This document shows positions 34,641 to 43,337 of a DNA stretch of 64,000 nucleotides, in pieces. The notes under the pieces are model-generated. The model ran no database searches and had not been told where the DNA came from. It was given only the letters and a program-made list of their open reading frames with translations. The stretch's first letter is position 1; every line of letters starts with the position of its first letter. The translations under genes and the position numbers were made by a program. Source of the stretch: Hesseltinella vesiculosa (Eukaryota > Mucoromycota > Mucoromycetes > Mucorales > Cunninghamellaceae); contig MCGT01000009.1 in NCBI GenBank assembly GCA_002104935.1, forward strand, positions 496,001-560,000, written 5' to 3'.

Positions 34641-34761
34641 TCATGTTACGGCCATACGACGTTGAAAAATCCAGATCCCGTTCGATCTCTGCAGATAAGC
34701 AGCGTACGGCTTGGTTAGTACTGCGGTGAGAGATCACGCGGGAATACCGAGTGCCGTAATT
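34641..34761 (+). repeat. Left terminal inverted repeat
   Basis: 121 bp, exact reverse complement of 36380-36500. It starts TCATGTTACGGCC, preceded by CATCG. No reading frame crosses it convincingly. Confidence 0.9.
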
Positions 34762-34896
34762 GACACTTTTTGTCAAGCAGTAATTTTTTTAAAGATTCTC
34801 TTTGAAGCAGAAACAGCATTGTTGAGATCAAGTCACTTTTTTTTTTTTATTAGTGTTATTATTTGTGGTCTTGCACAGGGAAGGGGGGGGGGGATA

Positions 34897-35220
34897 TCAT
34901 ACAATTCTTTTTACAGAGAGGACCTGCTGGCGTGTATGGCAGTCAGTGTTGAAGCGGTCGTCAGACTCTGGGACTTGGCAGTTGCTGTCCAAAAAACCCA
35001 TCCAGATTTCCTGAGATTCTTCTGGGTCGACTTGGAACGTGATGGCGTGAGGTTGAACGGGATAGCATTTGTTCAGCTCGCCTTCAAAAGTGTGAATGGT
35101 TTGTTTGGGGTGAGTCAAGCGGTCAGGATCAGGGCAGTCGTCATCCAACCAGACAGACAGGTCAGCCACAATGGCCGAGACCAGAGTTGCTGTAATGAAA
35201 ATCAACCGGTGCGCTCTCAT
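34897..35220 (-). CDS. Small secreted cysteine-containing protein B (carried by the inverted-repeat element)
   Basis: Single exon, 107 residues from the ATG at 35220. MRAHRLIFITATLVSAIVADL is a signal peptide. An upstream in-frame ATG at 35274 would add 18 residues, but a TATA box on the same strand at 35291-35300 puts transcription start near 35268, which favours the inner ATG and its clean signal peptide. The mature protein has four cysteines aligning with protein A: DDDCPDPD, LNKCYPV, DSNCQVPES and TDCHTRQ. It also shares FQVDPEES against FQVSPDDS and the ending LSVKRIV. It is acidic overall. Function is unknown. Its position inside perfect inverted termini suggests it is cargo of a mobile element. 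Confidence 0.75.
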   Translation of the reverse strand: MRAHRLIFITATLVSAIVADLSVWLDDDCPDPDRLTHPKQTIHTFEGELNKCYPVQPHAITFQVDPEESQEIWMGFLDSNCQVPESDDRFNTDCHTRQQVLSVKRIV

Positions 35221-35290
35221 GTCAGTTGGCAGGAAAAGCTCATTTAAATTGGAAAAGGAAAACGAAAAATCCATGGGGGGAAAGGGGTGG

Positions 35291-35300
35291 GCTTTTATAG
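35291..35300 (-). promoter_or_regulatory. TATA box of secreted protein B gene
   Basis: Minus-strand CTATAAAAGC, 71 bp upstream of the inner ATG at 35220. At the usual 25-35 bp spacing, transcription would start around 35265-35270, just inside the outer ATG. Confidence 0.55.
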
Positions 35301-36379
35301 CACAAGGAAAGCTGGGGATCTACAAGGGGCGGAAGTCACTGTATTTACTTTTTTTCCTCCTTTTCTTTTTTTTTTAGCGCCAGGGCGCAAGGAAAAAAAG
35401 AAAAAGGACATTTCTGCTTTAAAAAGGGTTGTTCGATCCAAAAGGAACATTGATCAATGAGAACATGCCTCCTTTTTTGACCTGCTTCAGAACAAAGCCC
35501 AGCCGGAAATAGGTGATCGCATAAAAAAAAAAAATGACATGGTGAAAGTGATGCTATTGGCTATCCCATCATTTCCTTATTTTTTTACCGAGCTCAATCA
35601 TACCACGACGTCATGAAGTGTTGCAAAAGGGACAAGTATCGCGAGCAATACCTGGCAACAATGCAGAATTCTTCCGCCGGAGATGCCCACCTTGCAGAAG
35701 GAGGAAGGTCAGGGCCCAGGGGGGATTGGTTGTGATGAGAAAGCTAAAGTTGGAAGCATTTTATTATCTTTTATTTATTCTCGATCATGGCGTATTTCCA
35801 AAAGCTGCATTCATGCCATCCTTTTTTTTAAAAAAAAAAAATAGCCAAGCCTTCCTGTTTTGGCAAGGAGTTGGATCTCAGAGCTTGAGAAAAGGCGGGT
35901 GATTACAAGGCATTGACAACATTTGGGTCCAGTAGGTACAATAACCAAGACATAAATGGTTCCAGACGCCAAAAATTGATCATCGTTTTCATTATGACTA
36001 GTATTTTCGTAACAGAAATGCGGTGACAGCCATCCAGGCTAGTCATCAAGCTGGGATTATAAGAGAAAAAGCGGAGGCAGAAAAAAAACGACGTCCACCA
36101 TTTCGAGACAAAGTCACCGATTTGCTCGGTTCCGAGCCCCTGAATACGCTACAACAGAGCCGGTGGTGTTGGGTTTTTTTCCTATTGTGAATTTGAGATG
36201 TCATCTATTGAGAGCTAGATCGTGGGGAACTCTCGGCATGGACATGAGTTACACGAGAAAATAAAGTTTGATTCGTCCACATGACCCACCAATGCATGTT
36301 TGACAAGCTCTTTGACGGCCAAAAAAAAAAAAAAAAATAGCAAAACCTAAGTATCAAAGAGTTGTAAAGAAAAAAAAAT

Positions 36380-36500
36380 AATTACGGCACTCGGTATTCC
36401 CGCGTGATCTCTCACCGCAGTACTAACCAAGCCGTACGCTGCTTATCTGCAGAGATCGAACGGGATCTGGATTTTTCAACGTCGTATGGCCGTAACATGA
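36380..36500 (-). repeat. Right terminal inverted repeat
   Basis: 121 bp, exact reverse complement of 34641-34761, followed by CATCG. It is separated from the coding sequence of secreted protein B by more than 1.1 kb of non-coding sequence. Confidence 0.9.
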
Positions 36501-36514
36501 CATCGTTTGTTAAA

Positions 36515-36610
36515 GTCACGTGACATTTTTACCGCCAATTTTTTTTTTAATTTATTTTTTAATATTTAAAAAAAAAATTGGCGGGGTGAAAAAAAAATTT
36601 TTTTTTCACC
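36515..36610. repeat. Cluster of three perfect palindromes
   Basis: GTCACGTGAC (36515-36524), a 17-bp inverted repeat CCGCCAATTTTTTTTTT with arms 36532-36548 and 36568-36584, and a 26-bp perfect palindrome at 36585-36610 (GGTG, nine A, nine T, CACC) lie almost end to end. They start ten bases outside the right terminal repeat of the element. They could form hairpins or cruciforms, or be termini of another non-autonomous transposon. Confidence 0.75.
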
Positions 36611-36896
36611 ACGGGAAATGGACACGTCACAACTCTGTGTTCGTTAGTGACGCCGAATTTGGAAACAAACCGCCACAAGGTTGTCACTTATTTTAGGGAC
36701 ACCCCGGGCGGCCTTTGGGACATTAAAACTGGACCACACACTGTCACAGGTTTGTCACAAGGGTAGCCATTTATATTTCTTTCCATCTAATTGTCATGCC
36801 TTCATTTTTTTTTTACAAGCTCTTTAAAGTCATTCAAATGGGTCAAGTAAAAATAAACGTAGAATAGCGAGTATTTATTAATATTCATGTTTTCAG

Positions 36897-36972
36897 TCAC
36901 TAGCCAGGCGCAGGCTAGTGACGGATATTTTGAGACACCGACGAGGCTCAGGCTAGTGGCTGATATTTTGAG
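36897..36972. repeat. CACTA-like terminal and subterminal repeats
   Basis: TCACTAGCC (36897-36905) is inverted as GGCTAGTGA at 36913-36921. The 24-bp block 36911-36934 recurs with three differences at 36949-36972, a 38-bp period. CACTA ends with short repeats of this kind are usual for the superfamily to which the transposase fragments at 37382-38540 belong, so this may be one end of that element. Confidence 0.45.
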
Positions 36973-37071
36973 GTGCGTTGTTCCTCTTTTCTTTCTTTTT
37001 TTTTGACCTTGTCAACCTCTCAACATTTACAAATAACTCAAGCCTAGGAAAATACTAGTGATCAAGACACC

Positions 37072-37370
37072 ATGAATGCAGAATTGAAGAGCTACATCAA
37101 AAATGCCATTGAAGAAAACTTGCGCGAGTTCAAGCTGGACATCAAAAGGGAACTTCAAAACACGATTGATGCACACCTGGAGATCCTGAAGCAAGAGTTT
37201 GTCTCAAAATCCAAATTGCATGCCGTGATTCGTACTGAGCCTGCTGCGCCTGCCGCGCCTACCAAAAGAACTGGAGATGAAGAAGAAAGCGTCATTTCAC
37301 GAAAGAAGGTGAAGGTAAGGCCAAAAAAAAAAAAAGAAGACGCTTGACGACCGTTAGATCAGGCACTGAC
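37072..37370 (+). CDS. Short coding exon, possibly cut off by transposon sequence
   Basis: ATG at 37072 opens MNAELKSYIKNAIEENLREF, an amphipathic alpha-helical stretch rich in lysine and glutamate, then a proline/alanine linker and a basic KKVKVRPKKKK end. A splice donor GTAAGG at about 37316 and an acceptor CTGACAG at about 37370 suggest that coding continues past the first exon. But the sequence after the acceptor is antisense to the transposase, so the gene is probably truncated or the small product belongs to the element. I do not recognise a family. Confidence 0.35.
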
Positions 37371-37381
37371 AGTTATAATGA

Positions 37382-38540
37382 GTAGGAAGCCGTCAGAAGC
37401 CCACAACATCGTCATGCGCTTGGCGGTGCCGGAAAACAAGTTATGCATGGGATCAACGACAATTTGGCGGACTGGATCAAAGTAGTCCAAGCGCTGCAGT
37501 TCAGAATATCGGACACCACTTTGCTTTTCCAGGTCGGTTCGAGCCTTTTCAGTTGATGCTTCCAGCCATTCCTCGCCTTGCTTCTTGATGTCACACCGAT
37601 TTTTCTTCATCCAGGCTGCACTGTCCGCTTTGTTGAAGCCAGAAAAGTCAGGTACCGGTACCTTTGCCCAAACGTGGAGTTCAAGAACCACGAATGGCCA
37701 TCGATGAGGGTGCCTTGTAAAACGCCTATGTACACCACGATTACCGGCAATCCAAAACAATACGCAAGGAAGGCATACGCCTATCAATCAGTCATTTCAG
37801 CCTTGGATATTTTTTGCTCTCGCCCCAACTTTTTTAACAAAATCAACCACTGGAGAAGTCGCGCGTCGCCTGAAGATGTTATGACAGACGTGTACGATGG
37901 AGCCTTATGGAGAGACTTAAAAGACAAGAACAATGAGTCATTCACCGATGACAGAAGCTCATTGATGCTTACGCTTAATGTTGATTGGTTCCAGCCGTGG
38001 AGTGGTGCAGGCAGCTATTCTTGTGGTGCAATATACCTTGTCATTGACAACTTGCCAAGGGATGAGCGCTACGAAATCGAAAATGTCATTCTCGTTGGCG
38101 TGATCCCTGGTCCACATGAACCCTCCAAAAGTCAAATGAACCATTACCTCAAGCCGCTGGTAAAAGAGTTATTACAACTCTACAAAGGTGTGGACATGCC
38201 AAGCATTGGTGGACGAACGGTGCGCGCTGCGTTGCTCAAGGTCGTTTGTGACATCCCCGCCGCAAGGAAGGTTGGCGGTTTCGTTGGTCAAGGCGCAAAA
38301 GTTCCTTGCATCTACTGCCGTCGTCAGTTCCCAAGGAGCCCAGTGTTCAACAACCTACCGGTATTGTGGATCACCACTATCATCTACCCAGTGGCATTTC
38401 TCACAAGCAGTGAAGATCTTTACTGTCACTGGGAACTGGAACACTGAAACGCCAGGTATGGGCCCTAGTAAGGCAGAAACCAAGGCAATGAATGCCAAGA
38501 GCTGGCACTCCACACGATGTGTCTAACAGGCAAAAAAAAA
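37382..38540 (-). pseudogene. CACTA/Plavaka-type (Tnp2) transposase remnant broken by an internal inversion
   Basis: Three transposase pieces are recognisable. Minus-strand about 38540-38364 encodes a zinc-type lead-in (TACEKCHWVDDSGDPQYR). Plus-strand about 37650-38365 encodes YLCPNVEFKNHEWPSMR, LTLNVDWFQPWSGAGSYSCG, AIYLVIDNLPRDERYE and VGVIPGPHEPSKSQMNHYL. Minus-strand 37652-37382 encodes DFSGFNKADSAAW, VRYSELQRLDYFDPVR and VVDPMHNLFSGTAKRM. These are consecutive parts of Tnp2-like proteins. The middle piece is flipped between two copies of TACCGGTA at 37653-37660 and 38356-38363. The protein also stops soon after the DPMHNLF motif, so it lacks its C-terminal half. It is non-functional as it stands. 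Confidence 0.82.
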
Positions 38541-38830
38541 AAAAAAAAAAAAAAAGTGTTTGGGGGAAGAAGAGAAAAATAAAATCGAAGCTTTGCGAGG
38601 GCGGCTAGTTCGCTTCAAGTTCACAGTTACTACTGGTAAGGAAAAAGAGAAAAGAAAGATGATCTGCATCTATTTTATACCAGTTATCTATCGTGTCATG
38701 GGCGGTCTAATTGAAGACTTAGTGAATGGCTGCGAATGAAATCGGGGCTACGGAGAAGGCTGGGCATTGGGCCTGCGAATTGGAGTGGAGGCTAGGAATC
38801 GAAGAGCGCAGTGCGGAGATTAACCATGGT

Positions 38831-39155
38831 CCTCTTTTTTTTTTCGTTTTGAAAAAAAAAAAGTGCAAACACTGCACAGTACTTTTGAATGATTCAATCA
38901 GTGTAAAGTTTTGAGAGAATGCGCAAATACATGAATAATGATGGTGCTGAAAAAATCAGGTCTATCGGTGAAGGTCACCCAGCCAACTTTTGATCGGTTT
39001 CGTTTTGACTCTGCCGATTCTCCAGCTAAAAAAAATGAAAAAGCGGCCATTTTCGCCAGGGATCTCCCAGGCCAACTGATCATGACGACAGAGCAAAATT
39101 TCTCTAAGGAAATACACCTCAAATTTTGCATACCAGTAAATGTGAAATGGCGTTG
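38831..39155 (+). repeat. Dispersed repeat family, copy 4
   Basis: Well-preserved copy lying about 300 bp right of the transposase remnant. It opens TCGTTTTGAAAAAAAA, then TACTTTTGAATGATTC, GGTGCTGAAAAAATC, GAAGGTCACCCAGCCAACTT, TTCTCCAGCTAAAAAAAATG, GGCCATTTTCGCCAGGG and TTTTGCATACCAG. Similarity to copy 3 runs the full length. Confidence 0.7.
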
Positions 39156-40382
39156 GTTAAATTGCAGCTCTCTCAGATGGCGGAGGGAAGAGCGAAAAGG
39201 CTGGCTATGCACTAATGATGACCTCGCACGCACTAGAAATCGGGAATATATTAATGAAGCCAACAGAAAGGAGATTTTTTTTTTTTTTTTTACATCAGGT
39301 TAACTTTTTGGACTCCTAGGTGAGTAGACCAATCAAGCATCCTACCGACCTCTATCTACGTCAATTTTTGCATAGACATTCTACGTGACTAGGCATGCTC
39401 ATGGTCAAAACCCCACGGCTTCCAGGTTGGCCAGCTCAAGCCAGGGTGCGAACGGGAGGATTGGGCTGGGCATGAAAAAAAAAAAACCGCCAAATCAAGC
39501 CTCTGCCAATCAGACCTCGTGCTTGCCGGTTGTTGTTACAGGAGACGTGTCTTCGCTGAATAGAAGCCTTGCGGATCACACAAGTCATCGCAGGAGGAGG
39601 ATTCAACAAAGAAATGAGCTTTTTTTTTTCCCTATTATTTCGTGTAGGCGGGTAAAATCAAAGCTGCAAATAGAGTTCCGACTTCCCGGCCAGGTACTGT
39701 GGATATATAAAAAAGGTACCAGAAGTGGTTCCAAGATCGTGGCTCTCCGAGATGCCCAGGACATCTTCTGGTAGCCCTGAAGTGAGTTGCATGCGTCAAA
39801 TGTCGCACCAGCACAGTTCACGGCTAAGGACATGCTGGTCAACGGCATATCAGTAGTTCGTACCAGTGATGAGCAGCTTCGGTTTTGCTTGGTAAAGAAG
39901 TTGGCTGTTTTTTTTTGTGACTCCGTGGAAGATTTCCAAAGAAAGATCAAGATGACAAATGAACAAGGGGATCTGCGAAAATGAGAGAATTTCGCTGCCA
40001 TTGTTTTTTTTATGTGAATGGATCAAGGTGACACCGGCGAGGGTGCCGCTGTACACAGGCTTTCATGTACTATTACCCTTTATTCACGCCCGCTGAGAGT
40101 ATAGAATAAATGACAATGTAAAAAAGGACCAACGGTGTGGTAGAAGAAGAAGAAGAAGACAGAGCGATCAAATCAAAGGATCAAAGGGTGCGTTTGGAGG
40201 AAATGAAAAGGTGGTCGGCGGTGTCTATAAAAAAAAAGAAAACCAGGAAATGCCTGATTGAGAGAGTTTTGCTATGATCCCCAGACAGGCAAAAAAGAGA
40301 TAAAAGGCCTTGATTTTGAAATAGGGCGTCTTGCTGCTTTTCTCATTCTTTCACGTCATTCTATTTTTTTTATCATCACATC
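39156..40382. other. Gene-free spacer
   Basis: 1.2 kb with interrupted frames. The longest runs about 39787-39984 (VAPAQFTAKDMLVNGISVVR) but lacks an ATG and a known motif. A GAA microsatellite lies near 40144-40160. The promoter of the YcnI-like gene should be at the right end. Confidence 0.45.
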
Positions 40383-41187
40383 ATGAAGGTATCCATTGGT
40401 GCTCTTTTTTCTACCGTGCTGATGGCCAGTCAGGCACTGGCTCATGTAGAATTCACAAACGACACAGTCAAGGTAAAAAAAAAGAAAAGGCAAGGAGAAA
40501 AGGGCGGGTCTGACAATGCAACCTTTTTTTTCTGGCCATTTTAGCCCAATAGCTCCTTGAACACATTTTTGGCAGTGCCTCATGGTTGTAGCGGTTCTGA
40601 TACCATTTCCCTCAATGTGACTGCGCCCACTTCCGTTCAATTAGGTCTGGTACCTCAGCAAGTGCAAAACTGGGCAAGTGAGAGGCGCGCCGACGTACCT
40701 GAAAAAAAAAAGCACGCGCTCATACCCTTCCTTTTTTTTCACGCAGACCTTGACAGTGAACTATGCAGATGCAAGCAACAAGACGGTCAAAGATTTCTGT
40801 TGGACAGGGTATTTGGCCCATGATGGCAAGCAATTGTTTGGGTTGGACGTGACGGTGCCTAACGTGGATCTGTCCAAGACGCCCAATGTGACGGTATTGT
40901 TCCCTACCGTTCAAACATGGTAAGAGCATGATCGGATGAAGAAAATAAGGGGGCGACTGACCCATCGTTCTTTTGTGATTAGTTTGAACGCCACAAGCAA
41001 CTGGACGTCTGATCCTTCTAGCCCCTCGTACAATGCGTCGGTGAACAAGCCTGCGCCTGCGTTGGTGATTACCAATGCGCAAGAAACCACTACACCAGTA
41101 ACCAGTGACGGTGTTAGTGTTACTCAACTGTCGATGATGGCAGTAGCCATGGTTACTTTGTTGTCATCGCATCTTGTTCTCGCATAA
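40383..41187 (+). CDS. Secreted YcnI-like (DUF1775) protein with C-terminal GPI-type signal
   Basis: Four exons, about 190 residues. MKVSIGALFSTVLMASQALA is a signal peptide whose predicted cleavage exposes an N-terminal histidine, HVEFTNDT. A free N-terminal histidine forms the copper site in the bacterial YcnI family. The domain continues PNSSLNTFLAVPHGCSGSD and VPQQVQNWAS with the conserved tryptophan. Then come FCWTGYLAHDGKQLFGLDV and serine/threonine-rich sequence with glycosylation sites. The end VTQLSMMAVAMVTLLSSHLVLA is a GPI-attachment-type hydrophobic tail. The second intron is best read with donor GTACCT near 40697. Copper handling at the cell surface is inferred from the family. 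Confidence 0.78.
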
Positions 41188-41581
41188 TAAAGTAAAAGGT
41201 TGCTCAGATGAATTGGGATGGGTCGGAGAAACAACCAGGTCGGAAAGGGATAGCATCCACCCTTGATGCTCCGTGGCGTATATTTTTTATTGGGCCATGC
41301 TTTTTATTTTTTTTTTTTTTGATTCCAAGGTTGTCAAATAAAAGGGAGGTTGTTTGGGTGATTTTGAAGAAGTGACATCTGCCAATAGAAAAAAGACGAC
41401 AAGGGGTGTGTGCTCCTCTTTTTTTTTTTATCTAGAAAAAAAGCGCTGTCACCTTGTTTTCCCGGTTTTTTGGTTGATCCTCCCGCCAAACTCTTAATTT
41501 TTTTTTTTTCGCTTTTTTTTTCTTGAAAGTTTTCGTCCTTTTTTTTTTTCTTCTTCTTCTTCGTTTTTGATCTGTTGTACA

Positions 41582-43337
41582 ATGTATCGTCTTACATCGG
41601 TTGTCGTTCAAGCAAAGCACAGTGCCGGTACGTTTTTTTATAGTGTTGATCATGTCAAAAAAAAAAGCCATGTTTGTTCGATGTCGACAAAAAGAGCTTT
41701 TTGTTGGGTAGCCCAACATGGGTTCCAATGACGTGATGGAGAATGGATAAGCTCATTTGTTTTTTTTATTGGCCATCTTTTCATAGGGTTGCATACATCG
41801 GCTTCTCGTGCAGCGATTTCGAAATTGCTCTTGCCGGCCATGAGTCCCACCATGACGGAAGGCACCATTCACCAATGGAAAATCAAAGAAGGTAAAAAAA
41901 TGACTGGATCCGATGGGGAAAATCAGACTGATCATTTTTGTTGATTAGGTCAAGCGTTTTCAGCGGGCGATATTCTTTTGGAATTGGAAACGGACAAAGC
42001 CCAAATCGATGTGGAAGCGCCAGACGATGGTGTCATGGCCAAAATCATTGTAAAGAGAGAAAGAGAAAAAAAAAAAAAAGCGATTTCTGCATAGCTGACG
42101 GTTATCTTGTCTAGATGGGTGATGGTCAAAAAGGAGCTGTGAACAGCTTGATTGCGTTGCTGGCTGAAGAAGGAGATGATTTATCCAACGTGGAGATTCC
42201 TCAAGACGACGCGCCAGCTCCAGCAGCAGCAGCGGTGGAGGAAAAGCAGCAAGGTAATAAGAAAGGAAACACAAGACACGCGAGAGCTCATCCTTTTTAT
42301 ATGAAGCTGCACCAGCCGTGAACGTAGCGGTGGCCTTGACGCCGATGGACCATCATGCGTTGGATACGAGTGGCTTGAAGAAGCCATTGTCACCCTCGGT
42401 GCTGGGATTGGTGTTGCGCCATCACATCAAGGATTTGAGTGCGATCAAGGCATCTGGTCCAGGTGGTCGTATCTTGAAGGGCGATGTGCTCGGCCATCTT
42501 GGGTTGATTGCTCCTCAGCCGGCGCCCAAGCCCAGACACTCGGTGGCGCCTCCAAGAGATCAAATTGAATTTGCAAAGGTAACCCATGAAAAAGTAGAAA
42601 TAACGACTGATTTGTTGGATAGCCTGCTCAAGTGGAAGAAAAGGTCAAGACACCAGCCAAGCTGGTGGTGCCTGACTACATTGAGCGTCAGATCACGTTT
42701 GATGCTTTGTTTGGGTTCCGTGACCAACTCAACGGTAAAAGAAAACACTCAGGGACAAGGCCACTGAATTTATCTTGTAGTGAGCAATGGCAGCAATGTG
42801 ACGGTGAATGACTTGGTGGCCGAAGCCGCGACACGTGCGTTGCAAGAAGTGAACGGGGGCAAGTTACCCAAGCGTAATGACAAGGGGGTGGTGTACCAAA
42901 CGTTGCCATCGGCTTTTGCCTCAAAGTACCGCGGTGGTGAATTCAAGCAAGTGGGAAAAAAAAGGAAATAAAAAAAAAAAACTCATTTTTTTTTTTTTAG
43001 GATTTTCCATTTGGCGGCGCCCACATATGATTTCATCACAGACTCGTATGGTGGGTCGAAGCCTTTTGTGTTACAAATCAAGGGTGTGCAGCGACAACAA
43101 GGCCGTCAACCGGAGTCGATGGTGGACATCATTGACTTTTTGGGAGGCCAAGACAAGAAACCAGCTGCGCGTAGTGTGACATTGAAGAGCCAATGGGGAC
43201 CAGCAGCAGCTGGGCCCCGTTATCCCATCGACATCCAATTAAAAGGCAGCAAGCAAATCTCGGGGGATAAGAAAGCCAAGGACTTTTTGGACCGTTTAGA
43301 ATATTATATTAGACATCCTGAAGAAATTCTAGCCTAA
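41582..43337 (+). CDS. PDX1: Pyruvate dehydrogenase complex component X (E3-binding protein)
   Basis: Mitochondrial matrix protein that anchors dihydrolipoamide dehydrogenase (E3) to the pyruvate dehydrogenase core. About eight exons. A short leader ([22 protein letters not shown]) precedes a lipoyl domain: [19 protein letters not shown] and [16 protein letters not shown], the latter with the lipoylated lysine. An alanine/proline linker follows, then the peripheral-subunit-binding domain [34 protein letters not shown]. The C-terminal half is shorter and more diverged than E2 and lacks the E2 acetyltransferase motif DHRxxDG, which distinguishes it from Lat1. It ends [16 protein letters not shown]. 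Confidence 0.87.

Larger units (their letters stand above)
34641..36500. mobile_element. 1.86-kb element with 121-bp perfect terminal inverted repeats and 5-bp flanking duplication
   Basis: Positions 34641-34761 and 36380-36500 are exact reverse complements over 121 bp; I checked every block. The element ends TCATGTTACGG at both termini. The base pairs immediately outside are CATCG on both sides (34636-34640 and 36501-36505), as expected for a target-site duplication. The interior has one supportable gene, the secreted cysteine protein at 34897-35220, and no transposase. Identity of the termini implies recent movement or gene conversion. Five-base duplications with long termini fit no family I can assign; Transib-like elements make five-base duplications but have different ends. 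It is probably non-autonomous. Confidence 0.82.

Noticed and set aside
38726..38914. Small frame beside the transposase remnant
   Set aside because: It runs into the poly-A part of dispersed repeat copy 4 and shows no homology.
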